Positions 36,891-45,216 of a DNA stretch of 64,000 bases are shown here, piece after piece; the first letter of the stretch is position 1; the number at the start of each line of letters is the position of its first letter. The notes under the pieces were generated by a model, which had not been told where the DNA came from, did no database searches, and saw only the letters and a program-made list of their open reading frames with translations. The DNA comes from an uncultured Caproiciproducens sp. (GTDB lineage Bacteria > Bacillota > Clostridia > Oscillospirales > Acutalibacteraceae), in NCBI RefSeq assembly GCF_963664915.1, contig NZ_OY761810.1:1440661-1504660 (forward strand), given 5' to 3'. A program made the position numbers and the translations under genes.

Positions 36891-38288
36891 ATGATAAAAG
36901 AAAATCAAAAAATGCTAAACGGAGTACTTGCCGTTATTGATGCCTGCATTTGCCTTGTGTCAATGGTACTGGCATTTCAGTTTCATTTTTACAATTACAG
37001 CGGTTCGTTTTATATTGGGATCAACTACTACTTGCAATTAATGATTTTTATTATCCCAGCTTACTTTTTGCTCTATAACTATTTTGAACTGCATGACTCT
37101 TTTCGGCACAGGTCCTTACTGTCTGAGGTTGGAAAGATTATTCAATCTAATATTGGGGGCATTATTTTTGTTTTTGTACTTGTTTTCTTTTTAAAAGAAG
37201 TCCATATTTCCAGAATGGTCATCATCTTGTTTGGAATATTGAATGCGGGAATGACTTCTGCTTTTCGCCTTGCAATTCGTAAATTGCTTAGGGAGATGAG
37301 AGCAAAAGGCTATAACATTAAGCACATGATTATTGTCGGCTGGAACGAGGTATCCGCGGAGTTCTACGATAAAGTGATGTCAAATAGAATTCTGGGGTAT
37401 GACATCCTCGGTTACCTGAGTGATGTGGAAGAGGATGTATCCGGCAGACCGATTGCACATACAGGAAAATTCAATGCGCTATCAAAGATTTTGGAAAGCA
37501 AAGGGATTGACGAGGTTATTATATCTTTGGACTACGATGAGTTTTCCATGCTTGAAGGTATTATTGATGTTTGCGAGAAAGCAGGAGTAAAAGCAAACCT
37601 ACTCCCGTTTTACACAAAGTATCTTCCGGCAAAACCCTATATAGATGAAATTGAAGGCATGCCGCTTATTAACATTCGCAAGATTCCTCTTGATAATTTT
37701 TTAAGCAATCTTTGTAAGCGTGAGTTTGATATTTTAGTCTCTCTGGTTATGCTGATTGTCCTTTCTCCTCTTTTGCTTATCACCGCAATCGGCGTAAAAC
37801 TTTCATCCCCCGGGAGGATTATTTACAAACAAAATCGAATCGGAATAAATAAAAAACCGTTTGTTATGTATAAATTTCGTTCTATGAACATGGACGGCAA
37901 CGGCTCCGATATGACGACATGGGGAACGAAAAGCGATGACCGGCGCACAAAATTCGGCATTTTTATCCGAAAGTGCAGTATTGACGAGCTTCCACAGCTT
38001 TTTAATGTGCTGAAGGGCGACATGAGCTTAGTTGGCCCACGGCCGGAACGTCCTTTCTTTGTGGATAAGTTTAAAGAGGAGATTCCGCTTTACATGATTA
38101 AACATTTTGTTCGTCCGGGCATTACCGGCTGGGCGCAGGTGAACGGCTGGCGCGGCGACACTTCCATTGCAGAGCGTGTGAAATGCGATATTTATTACAT
38201 AGAGAACTGGTCGTTTTTGTTTGATATTAAAATTTTGTTTAAGACCGTGTTCAAAGGTATCGTAAATAAAAGTGAAAGCTCAAAATAA
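36891..38288 (+). CDS. Undecaprenyl-phosphate sugar phosphotransferase (WbaP/EpsL-type initiating enzyme)
   Basis: A 465-residue enzyme that starts glycan repeat units by moving a sugar phosphate to undecaprenyl phosphate. Four to five N-terminal membrane helices are followed by a Rossmann-like domain (HMIIVGWNEVSAEFY) and a further membrane segment near residue 285. Then comes the catalytic domain: RIIYKQNRIGINKKPFVMYKFRSM, DELPQLFNVLKGDMSLVGPRP, and RPGITGWAQVNGWRGDT. Start ATG 36891 is decided by GGAG six bases upstream; an in-frame TTG at 36879 contains that site. It lies outside the island, between IS1182-like remnants, and could still serve the island's glycan. Confidence 0.92.
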   Translation: MIKENQKMLNGVLAVIDACICLVSMVLAFQFHFYNYSGSFYIGINYYLQLMIFIIPAYFLLYNYFELHDSFRHRSLLSEVGKIIQSNIGGIIFVFVLVFFLKEVHISRMVIILFGILNAGMTSAFRLAIRKLLREMRAKGYNIKHMIIVGWNEVSAEFYDKVMSNRILGYDILGYLSDVEEDVSGRPIAHTGKFNALSKILESKGIDEVIISLDYDEFSMLEGIIDVCEKAGVKANLLPFYTKYLPAKPYIDEIEGMPLINIRKIPLDNFLSNLCKREFDILVSLVMLIVLSPLLLITAIGVKLSSPGRIIYKQNRIGINKKPFVMYKFRSMNMDGNGSDMTTWGTKSDDRRTKFGIFIRKCSIDELPQLFNVLKGDMSLVGPRPERPFFVDKFKEEIPLYMIKHFVRPGITGWAQVNGWRGDTSIAERVKCDIYYIENWSFLFDIKILFKTVFKGIVNKSESSK

Positions 38289-38306
38289 TATTTTTAAGCT
38301 TTCACT

Positions 38307-38516
38307 TCAGACCGTAGACAAAAACAAGTCACCTGACGAATAAAATGCTGAGGAAGAGGGGGCGGCATCCTCCTTCTCCGTTTCCAAGTCGCGAGTTTTG
38401 TAAAATTCATTCATGCACAAGTAAGCGTAACCTGCATTTCCCTTTTGCAGTCCACGCAACTGAGTATAGCACATAGCGCGTTTTTCTTTTGCATCGGTAA
38501 AAACACGGGTGGTCAT
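38307..38516 (-). pseudogene. IS1182-like transposase, C-terminal remnant
   Basis: TRVFTDAKEKRAMCYTQLRGLQK is the C-terminal box of IS1182 transposases. In the next frame the sequence continues QVTLTCA, stop, MNFTKLATWKRRR, which matches the family end (TFACMNLKKLATWK). So the copy has a frameshift and a stop, and nothing upstream of the box remains recognisable to 38656. Confidence 0.7.
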
Positions 38517-38656
38517 GATTTCGGCGTTGACATAAGGGAGTACACATGCCCTTTTAAAGGTGGCAAGTAATAAACTTTTTCAAGTGGCGGACCGCACCGG
38601 CGGCCTAAGTCGCCTCCAGTAATACAGGGCTTTGCAGGGGGAGGGAACTATTGTTT

Positions 38657-39601
38657 TTATACGGAGAATGCCCAGAGGTTTCTGATTTGGGGCTTTAATG
38701 TCCCGTAGCTCCATGCTTTTTCGCTGCGGCTTTTGCTGTTCGGGTCTTTCACCAAAAAGTTTCCGTTTTCATATCCATATAAAACAATAAAATGACCTAC
38801 GGTTGTGAAATCGCCCGGACGCAGGCTGCAGATGATCGGGTGTCCCTGCGAAAGCTCTTGGGCCATGCGGTTTTCATCCAAAGGGATTTCCCGAGAAGAA
38901 AGACCTAAATCCTTCGCCCCTTGGGACATCAGTGTCCAAAGCGTGCTGCTGGTTTTGGCATCCAGATATCCGTTTTTCTCGCTGAATCCGGCAACCTCTT
39001 TAGGATTTAGTGAGGAATTTCCCGTCAGCCCGACAGCGACCATGGAAAGGCAGGTTGGTCCGCAGCCATCCAGTGCGATCAATCCTTTCCCATAAGGGGC
39101 ATAGCCCCAATCCTCGTCCCATTGCATAAAAAGCGGAATTTGGCCCTTTTGATATTTGCAAGAAAGGTCAATGCTCCCGCCAGAAGTACCTTTTTTCTGG
39201 GGATAATCCAGTGTGAAGTCGAGAAGCTCCGGATTTCGCACCAGCGACTCAAGAAGCCTTTCAGGATAACGCTCCGGATTTTGTAAAATCGGTTCGGCTT
39301 TTGGGTTCTGCGTCGCCATGGCCTCCAGCGCTTCCTCTGTATCGTCAGAGATTTTCGTGTTTTGGTCCTGCCCGGAGGATTCGGATTCTTGCAATACGGC
39401 TTTATCAAAAAAAGCACTCTGTTTCAGCGGAATTACCTTGAAATGAACCAGGAGAGCTGCTGCTGCTGCTGCCAAAAGAATAAGAAGTAACAGGAAAGGA
39501 TGTTTTTTTCGCTGCCTCCCATACGTATATTCTACTCTATTCTGTCTGTTCAAATTGAAACTTCCTTTCGTCGACATATTTCTGTAAAAAAAGAATTCCA
39601 T
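38657..39601 (-). CDS. Membrane-anchored C39-family cysteine peptidase
   Basis: A 314-residue protein with a basic N-terminus, one membrane helix near residues 36-54 (LLLLILLAAAAAALLVHF), a spacer rich in Glu and Asn, and a C39-like peptidase domain. The likely catalytic cysteine is in LDGCGPTCLSMVAVGL, the histidine in TVGHFIVLYGY and the third polar residue in FLVKDPNS. The domain should face outward. Such proteins process cell-wall or secreted peptides; the substrate is unknown. GAGG lies before the ATG at 39601; an ATG at 39577 is an alternative. Confidence 0.8.
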   Translation of the reverse strand: MEFFFYRNMSTKGSFNLNRQNRVEYTYGRQRKKHPFLLLLILLAAAAAALLVHFKVIPLKQSAFFDKAVLQESESSGQDQNTKISDDTEEALEAMATQNPKAEPILQNPERYPERLLESLVRNPELLDFTLDYPQKKGTSGGSIDLSCKYQKGQIPLFMQWDEDWGYAPYGKGLIALDGCGPTCLSMVAVGLTGNSSLNPKEVAGFSEKNGYLDAKTSSTLWTLMSQGAKDLGLSSREIPLDENRMAQELSQGHPIICSLRPGDFTTVGHFIVLYGYENGNFLVKDPNSKSRSEKAWSYGTLKPQIRNLWAFSV

Positions 39602-40117
39602 CGTATCCTCTGAAGGGATTCAAATATCTGTTTTATTAATGCTATCACGCACGATACCGGTGCTTTTCGAACTGTGGGTAAAAAAGTGTCCTCCGATCCG
39701 TGATAACAGCCAGCTTGTCTTCGTCGACGATCAGGCTGATATCGGGCTGAATATTTTCCGTAAATGAGGGTCTACGGTTTCAGATAAAACTTCCGAGGAA
39801 ACTACCCTACTGTTATTTTCACACAACGGCCATAAAATGTCAAACTCAGGCACAAAACAACTTCTCAATCATGCAGGCAGGGGAAAGCTCCGCGCAAAGA
39901 CTTTGGCTGTGACCAAAACTGGCCATACTGGAAACAAAACGCATTGAAGGCGTAACACGCTTTCAGCCCATGGCACTTACTCCCGATGGAGTCAGTGTTT
40001 TCTGTCGGCGTGGGCAAAAAAGTGCAGTTCTTTTGCTTTACTGTGTTGAATTAATTATAAAAATGTAATAAAATTATAGATGTTGTATAGGAAAATATGT
40101 TTAAAGGAGAAAAATTT
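39602..40117. other. Gap with no supported gene
   Basis: About 500 bases between divergent genes. A leftward frame near 39660-39790 (ISLIVDEDKLAVITDRRTLF) has no start codon and no recognisable match. The right part is A/T-rich and must hold the promoter of the next gene; I see no strong -35/-10 pair. Probably decayed sequence next to the IS remnants. Confidence 0.4.
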
Positions 40118-41710
40118 ATGAATCTGCAAACACCCAATGGCAATGATGCCACAAGGAGTGCGAACCGTTCCAGAAATGTGAGTCCGTCCAGCGGAATCTG
40201 CTCACGATGTATCGATGGTTGCCGGGGAAACTGCGAGGCCTTCAGGGCGACCTTTCGCGGGCGCGAGATGATTTATCCGGGTCCGTTCGGAGATGTCACC
40301 GCCGGTGGGGATAAAGATTATCCCATTGACTATTCTCATCTGAATATACAGGGGTACGCATTGGGCGCGAAAGGCCTGCCGGACGGAATGGAAGCAAATT
40401 CTGACAACGCTCTTTTCCCCATGGTAAATACCGAAACATCTTATGGATGGGACAAAAAGGTCAGGATGAGCGTACCGATTTTCACAGGCGCGCTCGGTTC
40501 GACCGAGATTGCGCGCAAAAACTGGGAGCATTTCGCAGTTGGCTCCGCTATTTCCGGCATTACGCTTGTCTGCGGAGAAAATGTATGCGGGATTGACCCC
40601 GCGCTGGTTTTGGACAGGGACAACAAGGTGAAAGAAGCGCCGGATATGGATAGACGAATCCGGGCGTACCGCAAATACCACAGAGGGATGGGTGAAATCC
40701 TGATCCAGATGAACGTGGAAGACACCCGTTTGGGAGTTGCTGAGTATATCATCGAAAAGCACGGCATCGAAACCATTGAGCTTAAATGGGGGCAGGGCGC
40801 GAAGTGCATCGGCGGCGAAATCAAGGTGCAGTCCCTCGAAAGGGCGTTGGAACTGCAAAAACGCGGCTATATTGTCACGCCCGACCCGTCCAGTGCGGTC
40901 AACCAGGCGGCCTTCCGCAGCGGTGCCATTAAGGAGTTTGAACGGCACAGCCGCCTTGGCTTTGTGAGCGAAGAGAGCTTTTATGCGGAGGTGGAACGTC
41001 TGCGCAGTCTCGGTTTCAAGCGGATTACGCTCAAAACCGGAGCATACGGCCTGAGGGAGCTGGCAATGGCGATCAAATGGTCTTCCAAAGCGAAAATAGA
41101 TCTGCTGACGATTGACGGCGCTTCCGGGGGTACCGGCATGAGCCCGTGGAGAATGATGGAGGAATGGGGAGTCCCTTCCCTGTACCTGCATTCCGCGGCC
41201 TGCGAGTTCGCTTCCATTCTCGCGGCAAAAGGGGAAAGAGTGCCCGACCTGGCGTTTGCCGGCGGCTTCAGTTCGGAAGACGGCGTATTCAAAGCGTTGG
41301 CGCTGGGGTCTCCGTTTGTACGGGCAGTCTGTATGGGCCGCGCGTTGATGATTCCGGGCATGGTGGGCAAAAATATCGAGCAGTGGCTGAAGGATAAAGA
41401 TCTGCCAAAGACGGTGAGTGACTTCGGCTCAACGCCGGAAGAAATTTTCGTCTGCTATGAGCGTGTGAAAGATCTGGTCGGCGCGGAGAATATCAAAAAA
41501 ATTCCGCTCGGCGCCATCGGAATTTACAGCTATGTCGACAAAATCAAAGTCGGCTTGCAGCAGATTATGGCGGGCGCGCGCTGCTTCAATATAGATGCCA
41601 TTACCCGTGGGGATTTGATGTCCCTCACCGAGGAGTGTGCGAAAGTCACCAAAATCCCATACTTGATGGATTGTTACAGGAATGAGGCACTGGAAATTCT
41701 GAACGGATAA
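40118..41710 (+). CDS. FMN-binding glutamate synthase family protein
   Basis: A 530-residue protein matching the central FMN-binding domain of glutamate synthase, found as a stand-alone protein in many anaerobes. Cysteines near the N-terminus (CSRCIDGCRGNC) are unusual and may bind a metal or an iron-sulfur cluster. Conserved pieces include FTGALGSTEIARKNWEHFAVG, ELKWGQGAKCIGGEI, LLTIDGASGGTGMSPWRMM and DLAFAGGFSSEDGVFKALALG. The glutaminase domain is absent, so ammonia or a partner subunit would supply nitrogen. ATG 40118 is chosen because AAAGGAG lies just upstream. Confidence 0.87.
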   Translation: MNLQTPNGNDATRSANRSRNVSPSSGICSRCIDGCRGNCEAFRATFRGREMIYPGPFGDVTAGGDKDYPIDYSHLNIQGYALGAKGLPDGMEANSDNALFPMVNTETSYGWDKKVRMSVPIFTGALGSTEIARKNWEHFAVGSAISGITLVCGENVCGIDPALVLDRDNKVKEAPDMDRRIRAYRKYHRGMGEILIQMNVEDTRLGVAEYIIEKHGIETIELKWGQGAKCIGGEIKVQSLERALELQKRGYIVTPDPSSAVNQAAFRSGAIKEFERHSRLGFVSEESFYAEVERLRSLGFKRITLKTGAYGLRELAMAIKWSSKAKIDLLTIDGASGGTGMSPWRMMEEWGVPSLYLHSAACEFASILAAKGERVPDLAFAGGFSSEDGVFKALALGSPFVRAVCMGRALMIPGMVGKNIEQWLKDKDLPKTVSDFGSTPEEIFVCYERVKDLVGAENIKKIPLGAIGIYSYVDKIKVGLQQIMAGARCFNIDAITRGDLMSLTEECAKVTKIPYLMDCYRNEALEILNG

Positions 41711-41828
41711 GCATGCGTGCATAAAGCCGTCCGGCGATAAAATCTCTTCAGATGGATGCAATTGTGTTTAAATTCTATTTACGGGTTTTGGAGGATTCTC
41801 TAAATTGTTGTGCCAATGTTGAAAATGG

Positions 41829-41857
41829 TTGACAAATAGAGAAGGATTGTATATGAT
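41829..41857 (+). promoter_or_regulatory. Promoter of the beta-glucoside PTS operon
   Basis: TTGACA (41829-41834) and TATGAT (41852-41857), 17 bases apart, precede the LicT target and terminator. Confidence 0.75.
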
Positions 41858-41880
41858 GTAGGCACAAGTAAATTAAAAAT

Positions 41881-41906
41881 GGCTTGTTACCTAAAAGGGC
41901 AAAACC
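41881..41906 (+). promoter_or_regulatory. LicT/BglG-type ribonucleic antiterminator (RAT)
   Basis: GGCTTGTTACCTAAAAGGGC followed by AAAACC fits the RAT pattern (GGATTGTTACTG..GCAGGCAAAACC) well. Its last six bases overlap the foot of the terminator hairpin. Binding of the LicT-like protein encoded two genes downstream would block the terminator when beta-glucosides are being taken up. Confidence 0.85.
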
Positions 41907-41952
41907 ATATTGTGCACAGTGGATAGCTGTGCGCAATATGGTTTATTTTTTT
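41902..41952 (+). terminator. Conditional terminator in the PTS operon leader
   Basis: An 18-bp stem (AAACCATATTGTGCACAG with CTGTGCGCAATATGGTTT, one wobble pair) around TGGATAG, followed by seven T. It overlaps the RAT and is the controlled half of the switch. Confidence 0.85.
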
Positions 41953-41969
41953 ATTACAAAGGAGTTATT

Positions 41970-42230
41970 ATGATGAAATTTGATATTCTAATCAGAGATG
42001 CGCTTGGAATCCATGCACGCCCGGCGGGCGCTCTGGTAAAAACGGCCAAAAGTTTCTCCAGTGTGATTACGCTGGAAAAAACGGATGGGAAAGCAGCGGA
42101 CATGAAAAAACTATTTGATATTATGGGCCTTGCTGTAAAGAAGGGGGATAAAGTGACAGTTACTGCCAGCGGTGCAGATGAAACAGCAGCCATCCAAAAG
42201 ATCAGGGAAACGTTTGAAACATATTTGTAA
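41970..42230 (+). CDS. HPr-like phosphocarrier protein lacking the regulatory serine
   Basis: An 86-residue HPr. The phosphorylated histidine is His15 in LGIHARPAG, as in classical HPr. The region that holds Ser46 in Firmicute HPr (NLKSIMG) reads DMKKLFD here, so the HPr-kinase site is replaced by lysine (residue 47). The protein should carry phosphate from Enzyme I to the EIIA encoded two genes on, but not act as the CcpA co-repressor. GGAG lies 8 bases before the ATG; a second ATG follows at once. It is the first gene after the antiterminator. Confidence 0.88.
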   Translation: MMKFDILIRDALGIHARPAGALVKTAKSFSSVITLEKTDGKAADMKKLFDIMGLAVKKGDKVTVTASGADETAAIQKIRETFETYL

Positions 42231-42309
42231 CCGCGGAAACCGGGCTGCCGCACGCTAAAGGTTCTCTTCCCACTGAATTTTCGGATGCTGACAAGGAGAT
42301 GAACAGTTC

Positions 42310-43155
42310 ATGAAAATCGTAAAGATCATTAATAATAACGTGGTATATGCCCGAGACAAAGGTAATGAGCATGTCATTGTTATGGGAAGAGGAATTGGAT
42401 TCAGCGGAAAGCACGGAGACGTGATTGCCCCGGAGAAAATAGAAAAAGTAATCCGGATGGACAGCCAGAATTCTATGGACAGGCTCATCAGTCAGTTAGT
42501 AGAGCTGCCGGAGGAACATTTTAAGCTGTCGAGTGATATTGTCGAGTACGCGGTTCAGCAACTGGGAAAAGAACTGAATAAAAATGTGCTGGTTACGCTG
42601 ACAGACCATATCAGCTTTGCCATTCAGCGATACCAAAAGGGTTTAATGTTTCCCAATGCGCTTAAGTGGGAGATCAAAAAATTCTATCCTCACGAATTCG
42701 CAATTGGCGAATATGCTGTCGTTTTAATCCTCCGGCGCTTAGAAACTGAGTTCTCTGACGACGAAGCGGCGTTCATTGCCATGCACATTGTGTGCGCGGA
42801 ATACAATTCGGATATGCCGGATATGATGGATGCTACGAAGCTGGTGAGTGGTGTCCTGAAGATTGTTCAGGAATACCTTGGCGGCTCACTGGATGAAGAA
42901 TCATTTCGAATGGAGCGGTTTATCACCCATCTGCGCTTCCTTGCCCGCCGCATTATAGAGGGAGGAGAATGGAAGGAATTGGATAGAGCTGACCGGGACT
43001 TTGGAAAAGTCATCCGTAAGATGTATCCGGCTGATTATCAATTCAGCCAGAAGATCGCGGATTTTATTGAGAAAAATTATTCCCATAAGATGTCGGAGAT
43101 GGAGTTATCCTATCTGAGCATTCATATCAAGAATTTGCGTTCAGGCTCTTTATAG
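42310..43155 (+). CDS. BglG/LicT-family transcription antiterminator
   Basis: A 281-residue protein. The N-terminal RNA-binding domain is KIVKIINNNVVYARDKGNEH to about residue 55 (GRGIGFSGKHGD). Two PTS regulation domains follow, with histidines in TDHISFAIQR, IAMHIVCAEYN, ITHLRFLARR and LSIHIKNL. In this family, phosphorylation by EII proteins turns the antiterminator off and by HPr turns it on. The target is the RAT upstream of the operon. It ends 46 bases before the EIIA gene. Confidence 0.93.
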   Translation: MKIVKIINNNVVYARDKGNEHVIVMGRGIGFSGKHGDVIAPEKIEKVIRMDSQNSMDRLISQLVELPEEHFKLSSDIVEYAVQQLGKELNKNVLVTLTDHISFAIQRYQKGLMFPNALKWEIKKFYPHEFAIGEYAVVLILRRLETEFSDDEAAFIAMHIVCAEYNSDMPDMMDATKLVSGVLKIVQEYLGGSLDEESFRMERFITHLRFLARRIIEGGEWKELDRADRDFGKVIRKMYPADYQFSQKIADFIEKNYSHKMSEMELSYLSIHIKNLRSGSL

Positions 43156-43201
43156 AAGGCGTAAGGCAGGCAAATTCAACTTTTTAGGAAGGATCAAAAT
43201 C

Positions 43202-43723
43202 ATGTTTGGTTTGTTCAAGAAAAATAAAAATACAGAAGCTGTAGGGTTAGAGGACCCCAATGCAATAAATTCACCGGCTGCAGGCAAAATCATTCCTTTG
43301 GTGGAAGTAAAAGACCCTCTCTTTGCGGAGGAAATGCTGGGAAAGGGTGCGGCGGTGCAGCCGGCTGTCGGCAGAATTGTGGCTCCTGGCAATGGGGTGG
43401 TTTCCACGGTTGCTGATACAAAGCACGCAATCGGACTGACACTTTCGAATGGTGCGGAGTTATTGATCCATGTCGGTTTGGACACAGTGCGGCTCAATGG
43501 CAGGTTTTTTACGGTGCATGTAAAGAAGGGAGACAAGGTGCGCGCCGGAGATTTGCTTCTGGAGTTTAATCTGGAACAGATGAAGAACGAAGGCTTTGAC
43601 GTCACTATACCCGTAATCGTCAGTAATACGGAACAATACGGCGACATTCAGCCTGTTCTGGGTGACGCGCGGGAACTGGATAAAATGTTAAAGCTATCGC
43701 CACAGCGTGACAGTCGAAATTAG
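43202..43723 (+). CDS. PTS glucose-type EIIA protein
   Basis: A 173-residue stand-alone EIIA of the glucose/beta-glucoside class. INSPAAGKIIPL starts the beta-sandwich, GAAVQPAVGRIVAPGNGVV follows, and LSNGAELLIHVGLDTVRLNG carries the phosphorylated histidine. It passes phosphate from HPr to the EIIB domain of the transporter encoded at 45217. In related systems EIIA is fused to EIIBC; here it is separate and the permease lacks it. Confidence 0.92.
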   Translation: MFGLFKKNKNTEAVGLEDPNAINSPAAGKIIPLVEVKDPLFAEEMLGKGAAVQPAVGRIVAPGNGVVSTVADTKHAIGLTLSNGAELLIHVGLDTVRLNGRFFTVHVKKGDKVRAGDLLLEFNLEQMKNEGFDVTIPVIVSNTEQYGDIQPVLGDARELDKMLKLSPQRDSRN

Positions 43724-43765
43724 AGAAAATAAAATATTGATAGAGATGGAAAGGAAGAAAGAAGA

Positions 43766-45202
43766 ATGTATTACAAAACAGATCCGATTTTCCCAAAAAA
43801 CTTTATGTGGGGCGCATCCAGTGCGGCCTGGCAGGTAGAAGGAGCGGTTGTGGAGGATGGAAGAACTTCTGCGATCATTGACCTGAACAGCAAAACGAAA
43901 AAACCTTTCACAGACAACAGCATTGCGGCTGATCACTATCATCACTACAAAGAAGATGTCGCACTGATGGCCGAGTGCGGGTTTTCCTCCTACCGCTTTT
44001 CCCTTTCGTGGTCACGCATCATTCCGGACGAAAACGGTGCAGTCAATCCAAAGGGAATCGAATTTTACAACAATTTGATTAACGAATTGATCGCGCATCA
44101 TATCACTCCCATCGTCACCCTGTACCATTATGACATGCCGGTGTGGGTCGATGAAAAGCTGGGGGGCTGGCATGACCGCCGTGTGATCGACGCCTTTGAC
44201 CATTACGCAAGGGTCTGCTTCCAGACTTTTGGGAATAGGGTGAAATATTGGCTGTCAATTAATGAACAGAATATGCAGATCTGTTACGGCAACTGGCTGG
44301 GCGTAGACAAGGGCTGCACTGATTGGGAGAAAGACAAATGGAAAATTAACCACATCATGAACCTCTGTCATGCCAAGGCCGTCCTTGCCTGCCACGAGTT
44401 GGTCAAAGATGGAAAAATCGGACCTGTTCCCGGATATGTACCGATTTATCCCGAAAGCTGCAAACCAGAAGACCAAATCGCCGCAATGAACGCAGAGGAA
44501 CTAACAGAGAAAATATGGAACGATTTGTACGCTTACGGAGAGTACAACGGCTTTATTAAACGGTTCTGGAAAGAAAATGATATTGACCCGGACATCCGCC
44601 CGGGTGATATGGAACTCATCCGTTCGGCAAAAATTGACTTCTTTGCCCTGAACTGCTATCGCAGCAACGTTGCAAAGGACTGTAAACCGGACGATCGGCA
44701 GGTGGAACTGCAGTTAAATAAAAACGGAGTAAAGGGACAATTTGTGTACCCAAAATTTCCCGGTATGTACCAGCTGGCTCCGAATCCTCACGTTGAAACG
44801 AACGATTGGGACTGGGAAATTGATCCAATCGCCATGAGGTATATGCTCCGCTACGTTTGGGATCATTACCATCTTCCTATGATGATTACGGAGAATGGTT
44901 ATGGTGCGCACGAATCTATTGATAAGGATGGGCATGTGCATGACCCGAAGCGTATTGCGTATCTGCGCGACCAGATTTATCAGGTGGGTCTTGCCATTAT
45001 GGACGGTTGTGACGTGATCTCCTATAATCCGTGGTCCTTTACGGACCTGCTCAGCACCGGAAACGGGATGGCCAAACGGTATGGGTTGGTATACGTCAAC
45101 ACCAAGGATGAAGAACTTTTGGATCTGAGAAGGGTAAAGAAGGACTCGTTTTACTGGTATTCAAATCTGATCCGTTCCAACGGACAGAATTGGGGAAAAT
45201 AA
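43766..45202 (+). CDS. 6-phospho-beta-glucosidase, GH1
   Basis: A 478-residue GH1 enzyme that cleaves phosphorylated beta-glucosides brought in by the PTS. It starts FPKNFMWGASSAAWQVEG; the acid/base glutamate is in WLSINEQNMQ and the nucleophile in MMITENGYGAH. NEQ replaces the more common NEP/NEI, seen in part of the 6-phospho group. A phosphate-binding lysine/tyrosine region is suggested by GMAKRYGLVYVN near the end. GAAAGGAAG is the ribosome binding site. The PTS permease follows after 14 bases. Confidence 0.92.
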   Translation: MYYKTDPIFPKNFMWGASSAAWQVEGAVVEDGRTSAIIDLNSKTKKPFTDNSIAADHYHHYKEDVALMAECGFSSYRFSLSWSRIIPDENGAVNPKGIEFYNNLINELIAHHITPIVTLYHYDMPVWVDEKLGGWHDRRVIDAFDHYARVCFQTFGNRVKYWLSINEQNMQICYGNWLGVDKGCTDWEKDKWKINHIMNLCHAKAVLACHELVKDGKIGPVPGYVPIYPESCKPEDQIAAMNAEELTEKIWNDLYAYGEYNGFIKRFWKENDIDPDIRPGDMELIRSAKIDFFALNCYRSNVAKDCKPDDRQVELQLNKNGVKGQFVYPKFPGMYQLAPNPHVETNDWDWEIDPIAMRYMLRYVWDHYHLPMMITENGYGAHESIDKDGHVHDPKRIAYLRDQIYQVGLAIMDGCDVISYNPWSFTDLLSTGNGMAKRYGLVYVNTKDEELLDLRRVKKDSFYWYSNLIRSNGQNWGK

Positions 45203-45216
45203 GGGAGGAATTGTTA

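Noticed and set aside
39602..40117. Possible transposase or other gene fragment in the gap before the glutamate-synthase-like gene
   Set aside because: Short open stretches on both strands have no start codon and no motif that I can tie to a family.
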